Made by a program: the position numbers and the translations under genes
Origin: a virus
DNA: 28,097 nt
IMG/VR virus record: IMGVR_UViG_3300037585_000076
Coordinates: 1 to 28,097 of that record
Strand: one strand, 5' to 3'
The notes under the pieces: generated by a model
Databases searched by the model: none
What the model saw: the letters and a program-made list of their open reading frames with translations, nothing else
What the model was told of the DNA's origin: nothing
Part shown: piece after piece, positions 1 to 6,757 of the stretch
How positions within the stretch are numbered: the stretch's first letter is position 1
Layout: each line of letters starts with the position of its first letter

Positions 1-516
1 ATGAAAGTAATTTTATTCAAGGTGCAAATAACACAACTGCAACAGGTACTAACAACACCTATATAATGGGAGAAAATAATACTGTAAAAGGTATGTCAAA
101 AAATAACATTATAATAGGAAATCAAAATGAAATAGCAAACGGGGTAAACAATGCTAATGTTTATGGTACTTTAGGAGAAGCTACAGCTGATAACTCAATA
201 GTCTTAGGGGGTAACGCTCCTGAAGATAACTTAGCTGAAAGACAATCTATTCATTTAATGTATGGAACACAAACTACAACAGGGAGTACAGTTGATAGTT
301 ATCTAAATAATATATCAGGAAATTACTTTACTATTCCTGAGAATACTGCTATGTATTTTCACGCTGACATTCTAGCTGTAAGAGTAGGTGGAACAGGAGC
401 AGGCTCTACAGGTGATTTTGCAAGTTGGGTAGAAAGAGGAGTAGTAATAAACAAGTCAGGAACGCTAAGTATTGAAAGAGAAAGAGATACAATTAAAAGT
501 TCAGGAACAGTTGGAA
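1..516 (+). repeat. Left copy of the 516-bp terminal overlap
   Basis: This stretch aligns without gaps to 27582-28097. I counted 14 substitutions by eye, 12 silent in the fiber reading frame and two conservative (Tyr/Phe, Met/Ile). The reading frame continues correctly through the junction. The simplest reading is a circular or circularly permuted genome whose ends were sequenced from two variants of the same population. A true tandem duplication of the fiber gene is the alternative. Confidence 0.9.
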
Positions 517-644
517 CTTGGAGACCAACAACAACAGTTGATGGAACTAACTTTATTATAGATGTAAGGGGAGCAACAGATGTAACAATAGAATGGGCTA
601 GTGATATTAAATTTACACAAATAAAAACAGGAGTAGCACTTTAA
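1..644 (+). CDS. Tail fiber/adhesin-like structural protein, 3' part (5' end lies at the right end of the window)
   Basis: The reading frame is open from the first full codon at position 3, so the ATG at 66 is internal. The same frame starts at 27371 and runs off the right end; joined across the 516-base overlap the protein is about 284 residues. The part here begins with short repeats rich in NN, TG, IxG and NxI (roughly the first 45 codons, e.g. GTNNTYIMG, IIIGNQNEI), which resemble the left-handed beta-roll of YadA-type trimeric autotransporter heads. A Gly/Thr/Ser-rich beta domain follows. Such repeats suggest a homotrimeric fiber or tip protein that binds the host surface. It follows the large tail/baseplate genes and precedes the tape measure gene by 11 nt. 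Structural role is likely; receptor binding is inference. Confidence 0.65.
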   Translation, partial: ESNFIQGANNTTATGTNNTYIMGENNTVKGMSKNNIIIGNQNEIANGVNNANVYGTLGEATADNSIVLGGNAPEDNLAERQSIHLMYGTQTTTGSTVDSYLNNISGNYFTIPENTAMYFHADILAVRVGGTGAGSTGDFASWVERGVVINKSGTLSIERERDTIKSSGTVGTWRPTTTVDGTNFIIDVRGATDVTIEWASDIKFTQIKTGVAL

Positions 645-655
645 AAAATAAAGAT

Positions 656-2080
656 ATGGCAGATAAAATAGTAATAGAAGCAGAGGTAAAATCAAATATA
701 GGTGATGTATCAAAAGATGCAAGTTCATTGGCAGGTGAATTTAAAGTTATGGGCGTTTCTTTAAATAGCGTTAAGGCAGGTTTTAAATCAGCAGCAACTA
801 CAGCAAAAGCTTCATTTGCAACTATAAAAGCAGGTATAATGTCTACAGGAATTGGTGCTTTACTTATAGCTGTTACTTCATTAATATCTTACTTTACAAA
901 TACTAAAAGAGGTGCTGATAAATTAGCACAAACATTTACTGCTATGGGTGCAGTTATAGATGTATTAAAAGATAGACTTAGTAAAGTTGGTGAAGCTATT
1001 AGCTATGTATTCTCAGGAGAATTTAGAAAAGCAGGAGAAGCATTAAAAGGTACTTTTTCAGGAATTACTGAAGAAATTAAAAAAGAAGTTGCAGCTATGG
1101 TTGAGCTTACTAGAAGAACTCAGGCTTTAAGAGACGCTGACAATGAGTTTATGGTTCAGAAAGCTAAAACTAGACAAGAAATAGAAAAAGCTAGATTGAT
1201 TGCAGAAGATGAAACAAAATCAGCAGAAGAAAGATTAGAAAACTTAAAAAAAGCACTAGAATTAGAAGCAAAAACAACAGAAGATGAAATTGCTTTAGCT
1301 AGAGAAAGAATGGCAATAAAGCAAGAAGAAATGGCTTTAAGTGAAAATAGTGCTGAAGATGAAGCTGAATTAGCAAGATTAAAAACAGAAATAATTGAAA
1401 AAGAAACTGCTTCTATTAAAATGAGAAGGAGAGTAGTTACTGAAGTAAACAGTTTAGAACGTGAAATATTAGCAGAAGAAAAAGCTAGATTAAAAGAAAG
1501 AGAAGATGCTGAAAAAGCTAAATTAAAAGAAATAGCAGATGCACAAGCAAAAGCTAGAAAAGAAAAAGAAGCAGCTGATAAGGAAGCTATGAAAAAGGCT
1601 TTAGAATTAGCTAAAGAAGAAATGGATAAAAAGATAGCTTACGCAAAATTAGTAGAACAAGAGAAAAAGAAGACTATTGCTATGGGGTTTGATGCTTTAG
1701 GAGCTTTAACTGAAAAAAGTGATAAGGCTCAAAAAGCAGTAGCAGTAGCAAAGACTATTTACAACACGCAACAAGCTATTATGAATGCAATGGCTAATGT
1801 ACCTGCTCCTTTTAATGTTATTCAAGCAGTAGCTACAGGAGTTATGGGTGCTGCATCTATACAGAAAATTCTTTCTACAAGTCCTGAAAGTGGTGGCGGT
1901 GGAGGTGGTGGTTCTGTTTCAGCACCTGCAACATCTACACCTGCTCCGCAAATGATGTCAGGAGCTTTTGAATTAACAGGAGGAGTAGAGCCTGAACCAA
2001 CTCGTGCTTATGTAGTTACTGATGAAATGACAAACAGCCAAAACCAATTAGCTAACATTAGAAGAAGAGCTACAATCTAA
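656..2080 (+). CDS. Tail tape measure protein (short)
   Basis: This 474-residue protein has the layout of phage tape measures. A basic, Ala/Lys-rich N-terminal region is followed by a hydrophobic segment at about residues 60-80 (IMSTGIGALLIAVTSLISYF), then a GAVIDVL...AISYVFSGEF region, then a long charged coiled coil at about 150-345. The C-terminus has a poly-Gly and Pro/Ala/Thr linker (about 410-430) and a conserved-looking tail (PTRAYVVTDEMTNSQ). In the virion it would fix tail length and pass into the host envelope during DNA injection. At about 1.5 angstrom per residue it implies a tail of roughly 70 nm. It follows the fiber gene by 11 nt. It is short for the family but appears complete. 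A coiled-coil scaffold is the alternative. Confidence 0.75.
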   Translation: MADKIVIEAEVKSNIGDVSKDASSLAGEFKVMGVSLNSVKAGFKSAATTAKASFATIKAGIMSTGIGALLIAVTSLISYFTNTKRGADKLAQTFTAMGAVIDVLKDRLSKVGEAISYVFSGEFRKAGEALKGTFSGITEEIKKEVAAMVELTRRTQALRDADNEFMVQKAKTRQEIEKARLIAEDETKSAEERLENLKKALELEAKTTEDEIALARERMAIKQEEMALSENSAEDEAELARLKTEIIEKETASIKMRRRVVTEVNSLEREILAEEKARLKEREDAEKAKLKEIADAQAKARKEKEAADKEAMKKALELAKEEMDKKIAYAKLVEQEKKKTIAMGFDALGALTEKSDKAQKAVAVAKTIYNTQQAIMNAMANVPAPFNVIQAVATGVMGAASIQKILSTSPESGGGGGGGSVSAPATSTPAPQMMSGAFELTGGVEPEPTRAYVVTDEMTNSQNQLANIRRRATI

Positions 2081-2104
2081 AATCAAATAAATACTAACTT
2101 AATA

Positions 2105-2114
2105 TATTATATAA
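2105..2114 (+). promoter_or_regulatory. Weak fifth copy of the late intergenic motif
   Basis: TATTATATAA sits immediately before the protease ATG at 2116. It matches the core of the stronger copies at 5263, 18127 and 20914 but has A in place of the preceding C. In such AT-rich DNA this could be chance. Confidence 0.2.
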
Positions 2115-2115
2115 T

Positions 2116-2829
2116 ATGCCTTGCCAAGAATGTGAAAACGGAAAAGTAAAATGGGGAAAGACAGGAGATTGTCAATATGACTCAATTGCTGAATGTGAAG
2201 AAGCCAATAAAGACTATTACGAAAAGACTACATCTATTGTTGAATTAGTAATTGCAGACGATAGTCAAGAACTAGCTATTGACGCTATCAGTTTAGTAAC
2301 TTCACCTGCAATAGAACAAGACTTTGTTTACTTTGGAAAAGAAAAGAATAACTTAACTTTTGCTAAAGTAGATGAGGAGAAAAGAATGTTGGTTAGTCCT
2401 GCACTTATTCCTAACAAGCAAATTTTCAGACACGACCCAAACACAGACTCAGACTACTATGTTTACTTTTCAAAAGAAACAGTCCGTAAGGCTTCTGAAC
2501 TTTATTTGAAACATAACAATCATCATAAAGCTACATACCAACATCAAGACAGAGTTTCAGGCGTTCTAACGGTTGAAAGTTGGATTAAGGAAGGTGACCA
2601 AGATAAATCTAAGTTATACGGTTACGACCTACCTAACGGAACTTGGTTTGTAAAAATGAAGATAGAGAATGACGAACTTTGGAATAAAATCAAAGACGGA
2701 GAATTAAAAGGTCTTTCAATCGAGGGTTACTTTACGGACAAGATGGAGCAGATGTCAGAAAAAGCACCAAGTAACGAGGAAATTCTTTCAGCACTAAATG
2801 AAATAATTAAGCAAAATCAAACAAAGTAA
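2116..2829 (+). CDS. Prohead maturation protease, XkdF-like
   Basis: This 237-residue protein matches the XkdF-type phage serine protease pattern. A His-rich stretch (H133, H136, H137, H143) in a KHNNHHKATYQHQD context is followed by an ELKGLSIEGYF motif whose Ser201 is the likely nucleophile. The enzyme would cleave the scaffold and capsid N-termini during head maturation. The N-terminus carries a small Cys motif (CxxC at 3-6, then C19 and C27) with NGKVKWGKTGDC, a mini-domain that I believe recurs in related phage proteins. The next genes encode the scaffold and the capsid, the usual protease-scaffold-capsid order. The ATG directly follows an AT-rich segment. Confidence 0.8.
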   Translation: MPCQECENGKVKWGKTGDCQYDSIAECEEANKDYYEKTTSIVELVIADDSQELAIDAISLVTSPAIEQDFVYFGKEKNNLTFAKVDEEKRMLVSPALIPNKQIFRHDPNTDSDYYVYFSKETVRKASELYLKHNNHHKATYQHQDRVSGVLTVESWIKEGDQDKSKLYGYDLPNGTWFVKMKIENDELWNKIKDGELKGLSIEGYFTDKMEQMSEKAPSNEEILSALNEIIKQNQTK

Positions 2830-2836
2830 TAGTTTA

Positions 2837-2850
2837 TCTATTATATATTA
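2837..2850 (+). promoter_or_regulatory. Copy of late intergenic motif TCTATTATATA before scaffold/capsid genes
   Basis: Eleven bases (2837-2847) are identical to the copies at 5263-5279 and 20914-20930. It lies in the 49-nt gap between the protease and scaffold genes, 28 nt before the ATG at 2879. Candidate late promoter or other cis-element. Confidence 0.4.
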
Positions 2851-2878
2851 CAAACACTAATAAAACTAAAAAGAAATT

Positions 2879-3580
2879 ATGGACATTAAAGAACAAATCT
2901 TAGTAGCTCTAGGTCTTAACAAAGAAGAAACAATTAAGTTAGAGTGGCAAGCAAAATCAGAAGACGGAACAATCTTTGTTTCAACTGCTGATGAATTAGA
3001 AGCAGGAGTGGACATCTCAGTTTTGACGGAAGACGGAACTACAATTTTATTACCTGTTGGAACTTACAAGACTGATACAGGCGTATCTTTCAGAGTTGAA
3101 GAAGAAGGTATTGTTGCTGAGGTTATCGAGTCAGAAACTGAAGAAGTAGATACCGTTGAAGAAGAAGATTTATCAGAAGAAATAAAAGAAGAAGAATTAG
3201 CTGAAGAAGATGATGATAGAAAAGAAGAAGCTGACGTTGCAGATTGGAAAGGTATGGAGAAAAGAATTCAAAATCTAGAAGACGCAGTAGCACGACTTAA
3301 AGAAGATAAAGTTGGAGGTGATGACGAAGTTGAAGAATTAGCTGAAGAAACAGAAGAACCTTCTACAAATCCTAAGTCTATCAAAACTACAGAAGTAGTT
3401 GAATTTTCAATTGAAGAATTAAAAGCTGAAAATGATAAACTAAAAGCTGAGTTAGCAGCACAACCTGCTTCAGCACCATTAGATACTAACAAGTTCAGTT
3501 CAGACAGAAAACCAATGTCAAGAAAAGAATATGCTAAGTTATCTAAAAGAGAAAAATTCTTACAAGATTTAAACAAATAA
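2879..3580 (+). CDS. Capsid scaffolding protein
   Basis: This 233-residue protein is very acidic. An N-terminal beta-rich segment (about 20-80, with repeated EDGT motifs) is followed by a Glu-rich low-complexity stretch (about 85-120). A short helical coil comes next (MEKRIQNLEDAVARLKEDK), then a second acidic stretch, a KAENDKLKAELAAQ coil at about 180-195, and a basic C-terminus (SRKEYAKLSKREKFLQDLNK). The acidic coiled-coil body with a basic C-terminal helix is the usual architecture of internal scaffolds, whose C-terminus contacts the capsid protein. It sits between protease and capsid genes, which supports the role. No catalytic motif is visible. Assignment is by architecture and position, not by a diagnostic motif. 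Confidence 0.7.
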   Translation: MDIKEQILVALGLNKEETIKLEWQAKSEDGTIFVSTADELEAGVDISVLTEDGTTILLPVGTYKTDTGVSFRVEEEGIVAEVIESETEEVDTVEEEDLSEEIKEEELAEEDDDRKEEADVADWKGMEKRIQNLEDAVARLKEDKVGGDDEVEELAEETEEPSTNPKSIKTTEVVEFSIEELKAENDKLKAELAAQPASAPLDTNKFSSDRKPMSRKEYAKLSKREKFLQDLNK

Positions 3581-3590
3581 AAATTAATAA

Positions 3591-3606
3591 ATAAAAAACA
3601 AAAAAC
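3591..3606 (+). promoter_or_regulatory. A-rich translation leader of the major capsid gene
   Basis: The leader ATAAAAAACAAAAAAC directly precedes ATGGCTT. No Shine-Dalgarno sequence is present. The tail tube gene has almost the same leader and start context, and the holin-like gene at 9256 a close relative. A-rich leaders are typical of efficient initiation in Bacteroidetes. Confidence 0.55.
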
Positions 3607-4524
3607 ATGGCTTTTACAACAACAAGCAACTTTGCAGGAAAGGCAGCAGGATTTTACGTATCGGCAGCTTTAAACCAAGCAACATCACTAGACTACTTAA
3701 CTATGATTGAAAACGTTAAGTATAAGTCTAACATTCAAAAAATGGCAGGTTCATCATTAGTAAAAGACGCTACTTGCGACTTTACTGATGCAGGTACTTT
3801 AGCACTTACTGAGAATGTATTAACACCAAAGAACCTACAAATCAACTTAGACCTTTGCAAGGCTACACTTTTAGACTCTTGGGAAGCGTTACAAATGAGA
3901 GCAGGAGCAGGAGCACCACCACCTGTAAGCTTTGATGACTATGTAATCTCTTATATGGGAGAAATTATCGCTAACGGAGTTGAATCTTCAGTATGGTCAG
4001 GAGCAGCAGCTACAGCAGGAGAATTTGAAGGTTTCTTAACAGGAACTACAGGTATCTTTGCAGTAGACGGAACAGTTCAAACTTCATCTGCTTCAGGTGC
4101 TTATACAGCAGCTAACATTATTGCTAACTTACAAACTTTAACATCTGATATGGCAACTAAGATTTCTGCTGTATTAAGAAAAGATGACTTACATATCTAT
4201 ATGAGTCCTAAGACTTACGCTTTATATGTATCAGCAGTATCTACTTTAGGATATGTTAATGCTTACAATATGAATGGAGACTATGCACCTGTATTTGAAG
4301 GGTACAAAATCGCTGTTTGTAATGGAATGGCTAACGACCAATTAGTAGCAGCAGAGAAGTCTAACTTATTCTTCGGAACAGATTTAATAAGCGATATTGA
4401 CGGACCTAGTATCAAATTAATGGATATGTCAGCTCTCGATGGGAGCGATAATATGAGATTAGTTGCTCGTTACTCAGGAGGTGTTCAGTTAGGTATCGGA
4501 GCTGATATCGTTCACCAATCATAA
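3607..4524 (+). CDS. Major capsid protein (HK97-fold type)
   Basis: This 305-residue protein lies directly after protease and scaffold. It reads like small HK97-fold capsid proteins from Bacteroidetes phages: an Ala/Thr-rich N-arm, a helical segment with LDLCKATLLDSWEALQMRAGAG, a P-domain-like stretch (IYMSPKTYALYVSAVSTLGYVNAY, about 199-222) and a C-terminal beta portion (NMRLVARYSGGVQLGIGADIVHQS). It would form the icosahedral shell with the scaffold and protease. The gene has the strongest-looking A-rich leader and is followed by a stable hairpin, both consistent with high expression. Capsid identity is well supported by context; the fold is inferred. Confidence 0.85.
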   Translation: MAFTTTSNFAGKAAGFYVSAALNQATSLDYLTMIENVKYKSNIQKMAGSSLVKDATCDFTDAGTLALTENVLTPKNLQINLDLCKATLLDSWEALQMRAGAGAPPPVSFDDYVISYMGEIIANGVESSVWSGAAATAGEFEGFLTGTTGIFAVDGTVQTSSASGAYTAANIIANLQTLTSDMATKISAVLRKDDLHIYMSPKTYALYVSAVSTLGYVNAYNMNGDYAPVFEGYKIAVCNGMANDQLVAAEKSNLFFGTDLISDIDGPSIKLMDMSALDGSDNMRLVARYSGGVQLGIGADIVHQS

Positions 4525-4542
4525 TAAAATAAATAATACGGA

Positions 4543-4564
4543 AGTGGGTGCTTAGGCACTCACT
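4543..4564 (+). terminator. Stem-loop after the capsid gene
   Basis: AGTGGGTGC pairs with GCACTCACT (9 bp, one G-T wobble) around a TTAG loop. It lacks a clear T-tract, so it may be an mRNA-stabilising 3' hairpin or a weak terminator rather than a full one. Loop and stem resemble the terminator at 5202-5230. Confidence 0.55.
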
Positions 4565-4574
4565 CCCTTAACCC

Positions 4575-4589
4575 AAAAAAACAAAAAAC
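4575..4589 (+). promoter_or_regulatory. A-rich translation leader of the tail tube gene
   Basis: AAAAAAACAAAAAAC precedes ATGGCTT, nearly identical to the capsid gene leader at 3591-3606. Probably an efficient initiation region in the absence of a Shine-Dalgarno. Confidence 0.5.
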
Positions 4590-5174
4590 ATGGCTTGTAC
4601 AAATTTAACAAAGGGAAGGGGACTCGACTGTAATCGTATCAGTGGAGGAGTAAAATTTATTTATTTCGGAGTTTACGACCAATTTACAGCACCAATAGAC
4701 GGAACAGGAATTGCTGTAACATCAGGAGAAGTTGTTGATATTGAAATGGGAGCAGGAACAGGACTTTACAGATATTCTATGCCTTTGGGTGTGGCGTCGG
4801 TGACGGATACGATTGTTGGCTCTCGTGATAATGGAACTATCTATTACACTCCAACTGCTCAGGTATTATTCAACAGACTAACAAAAGAAGACCAAAATGA
4901 GATTAAATTGCTAGGAGCAACTAAGGTTGTTATCTTTGCTCAATTAAATCAACAATTAGCTAACGGACATGATGTTATCATCTGTTTAGGTAGAGTTAAT
5001 GGAATGGAATTAAATGCAGGTACTATGGACACAGGTGCTGCTTGGGGTGATAAGAACGGATATACTCTTACCTTTGACGGAATGGAAGCAGACCCGTTCC
5101 CAATGGTAGCAGATTACACTACAAATCCTTTTGACAACTCAGCATTTACGAATGTATCAATCACTACATCTTAG
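4590..5174 (+). CDS. Major tail tube protein
   Basis: This 194-residue protein is beta-rich. It carries a GMELNAGTMDTGAAWGDKNG segment followed by YTLTFDGMEADPFP, the pattern I associate with tail tube proteins of Bacteroidetes phages (G-E/W-L-x-G-T...G-D-x-N-G-Y-x-L-T-F-x-G-x-E). An upstream LTKEDQNEIKLLGATKVVIF helix/strand also fits. Many copies would stack around the tape measure to form the tail tube. The gene shares its leader and start context with the capsid gene and is bracketed by two related hairpins, as expected for a very abundant protein. Alternative: a head decoration protein. Confidence 0.65.
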   Translation: MACTNLTKGRGLDCNRISGGVKFIYFGVYDQFTAPIDGTGIAVTSGEVVDIEMGAGTGLYRYSMPLGVASVTDTIVGSRDNGTIYYTPTAQVLFNRLTKEDQNEIKLLGATKVVIFAQLNQQLANGHDVIICLGRVNGMELNAGTMDTGAAWGDKNGYTLTFDGMEADPFPMVADYTTNPFDNSAFTNVSITTS

Positions 5175-5201
5175 TAGTTTTCTTATATAGTTCTTGATTA
5201 G

Positions 5202-5230
5202 GGTGGGCTTAGGCTCACCTTTTTCTTTTT
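5202..5230 (+). terminator. Intrinsic terminator after the tail tube gene
   Basis: GGTGGGC pairs with GCTCACC around a TTAG loop (7 bp with one G-T, extendable by two weaker pairs) and is followed by TTTTTCTTTTT. This is a classic factor-independent terminator and probably ends the scaffold-capsid-tube unit. A late-type motif follows 33 nt downstream. Confidence 0.8.
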
Positions 5231-5262
5231 ATTACTAACTGAATACAAATAAATACATAGTT

Positions 5263-5279
5263 TTTCTATTATATAACAG
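5263..5279 (+). promoter_or_regulatory. Late intergenic motif TTTCTATTATATAACAG, candidate phage promoter
   Basis: The 17 bases are identical to 20914-20930, with shorter matches at 18127 and 2837. It lies right after a terminator and 11 nt before the ATG at 5291, where a new transcript start would be expected. No Bacteroidetes TAnnTTTG element is present in this gap. Confidence 0.5.
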
Positions 5280-5290
5280 ACAAACTAACT

Positions 5291-5776
5291 ATGATACAAG
5301 CAACAACAGAAACTTCATTTATAATATATGTTCAAACTGAGGATAATCGTATAGACACTTCTGTAGCTTCTACTCAAATAAGACACTTAGTTAAATTCAC
5401 AAACGACTTAGATAAGTCTGTTCATTATGCTTATGGTAATACTGAAACAATTAAAGATAGGTTTACTACAATCAATATAAACTATGCAGCTTCATCTCCT
5501 AATATGTATGTAGGTGAAACAAAACTATTTCCCGCAGGATATTGGAAGTATGAAATTTACGAGGTTAGTTGGATAGGAACAGTAACCGTTTCTTTAGGGA
5601 ATGCACCTAAAAATGAAGATGATGTTTTAAGTCCTGCTTCTGTCACTAAGGGTGTAGTGCAGGGGTTAGTAACTAAGGGGAAGATGTATCTCGCAGAAAA
5701 AAATGGAACTGAGCAAGTTCAGTACACTCAAAGGCAAGAGCCGAGTGGAACAAATTATATATATTACGGACAATAA
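5291..5776 (+). CDS. Structural protein of unknown role
   Basis: I do not recognise a named family. The 161-residue product starts with a beta-rich region (SFIIYVQTEDNRIDT, KDRFTTININYA, YWKYEIYEVSWIGTVTVSLGN). It ends with a segment rich in Gly, Lys and Tyr (KGVVQGLVTKGKMYLAEKNG, then QVQYTQRQEP and IYYGQ). The C-terminus looks like a conserved tag seen in flavobacterial phage virion proteins, but this is memory rather than proof. It stands between the tail tube and portal genes and is first in a new transcription unit, 12 nt before a second small gene. A head or tail accessory protein is likely. Confidence 0.6.
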   Translation: MIQATTETSFIIYVQTEDNRIDTSVASTQIRHLVKFTNDLDKSVHYAYGNTETIKDRFTTININYAASSPNMYVGETKLFPAGYWKYEIYEVSWIGTVTVSLGNAPKNEDDVLSPASVTKGVVQGLVTKGKMYLAEKNGTEQVQYTQRQEPSGTNYIYYGQ

Positions 5777-5787
5777 AATAAAAAAAA

Positions 5788-6072
5788 ATGGCAATAGAAA
5801 ACGTACAACAATTATTAACTGAGCAACTAGGGAAAAATAGATGTGATGTAATTACAACAACAGCAATGACAAGTAAAGATTATTATGCAATTCACTTTGT
5901 AACTGAAAGTGTAATAGCTTCAATAACTGCTTCTAATATACAAACAGGAACAGGGTCAGCAGCAGCTAGTCTTCACACGACTATACCTGCGGGAACGACT
6001 TTATTTCTTCAATGCACAGCTATCACTTTGACAAGTGGTTTAGCTATTTGCTATTACGAACAAGTTATATAA
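5788..6072 (+). CDS. Small virion-associated protein
   Basis: This 94-residue protein has a short N-terminal helix (IENVQQLLTEQLG) and then a beta-rich Thr/Ser/Ala body (VIASITASNIQTGTG, LHTTIPAGTTLFLQCTAITL, GLAICYYEQVI). No family is recognised. Composition and position suggest a decoration or fiber-like component. The leader is a run of A residues. The stop codon overlaps the next start (TAATG), so the two genes are probably translationally coupled. Confidence 0.55.
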   Translation: MAIENVQQLLTEQLGKNRCDVITTTAMTSKDYYAIHFVTESVIASITASNIQTGTGSAAASLHTTIPAGTTLFLQCTAITLTSGLAICYYEQVI

Positions 6073-6755
6073 TGTTAGCCCTTAAACAAGCATTAAGTTT
6101 AGTAAACACTAAAAGTTTAGGAGGGTGGACACCTGATTCTGAAGATTCAGTTGTGGCTTGGTATCAAGACGACACTAATATTACTTTTGACCCTTCTACA
6201 AGACTTGTTAGTGCTTGGAATGATAGTGCTAATAACCATGATATGGTTCAAGCAACTTTAAGTGAGCAACCGTTTAACTTCCCCGGCGTTCTTACAGGTA
6301 TTGTATTTGATGGAATTAATGATAACTTACAAACAACTGTTCAAATGAGTTTTTCAGGTGCATTTACTGTTGGCATAAAATGTAAGATTGATGCAACAGG
6401 AAAAGTATTAATTGCAGACAATACAACCGCTAACGAAATGTTTAAGATTACTTCATCAAACAATTTAAGAGTTAAAGTAGATGGGAACACAGCAGATTTA
6501 GCTTTAGCATCAGGTTCTTGGGGTGATGGTTATTTAGTAGTAACTAGAGATGCTTCAAATAATATGGGCTTATGGCATAATGGAGTAGACCAAAGTGTTT
6601 CAGTTAGTTTATCAGGTACAGCAGACATAGACGCAATAGGAGTTAGAAACACTGACTTAAATGCTTTTGATGGTACTATGTATGAGATACAAATCTTTAG
6701 TTCTGAAAGTTCAGCATTAACGGCTAACGTAAACAGTAGACTAGCAAACTTATAA
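6072..6755 (+). CDS. LamG/concanavalin A-like lectin domain protein
   Basis: The start is placed at the ATG overlapping the upstream stop (TAATG) rather than an in-frame ATG at 6012 inside the previous gene, giving 227 residues. After a short lead (LALKQALSLVNTKSLGG) the rest resembles a LamG/concanavalin A-like jelly roll: VVAWYQDD, LVSAWNDSANNHDMVQ, GIVFDGINDNLQT, FTVGIKCKID, LVVTRDASNNMGLWHNGVDQ and a closing YEIQIFSSES strand. Such domains bind glycans. As part of the virion it could sit on the capsid or tail and help attach to surface polysaccharide. It lies just upstream of the portal gene. The fold assignment is fairly firm; the ligand is unknown. Confidence 0.7.
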   Translation: MLALKQALSLVNTKSLGGWTPDSEDSVVAWYQDDTNITFDPSTRLVSAWNDSANNHDMVQATLSEQPFNFPGVLTGIVFDGINDNLQTTVQMSFSGAFTVGIKCKIDATGKVLIADNTTANEMFKITSSNNLRVKVDGNTADLALASGSWGDGYLVVTRDASNNMGLWHNGVDQSVSVSLSGTADIDAIGVRNTDLNAFDGTMYEIQIFSSESSALTANVNSRLANL

Positions 6756-6757
6756 AT

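Noticed and set aside
66-644. Fiber gene starting at ATG 66
   Set aside because: The frame is open to the window edge and continues the gene that starts at 27371, so this ATG is internal.
3268-3576. 102-codon - strand open frame
   Set aside because: Antisense to the acidic scaffold gene; Ser-rich composition is the mirror of its Glu codons.
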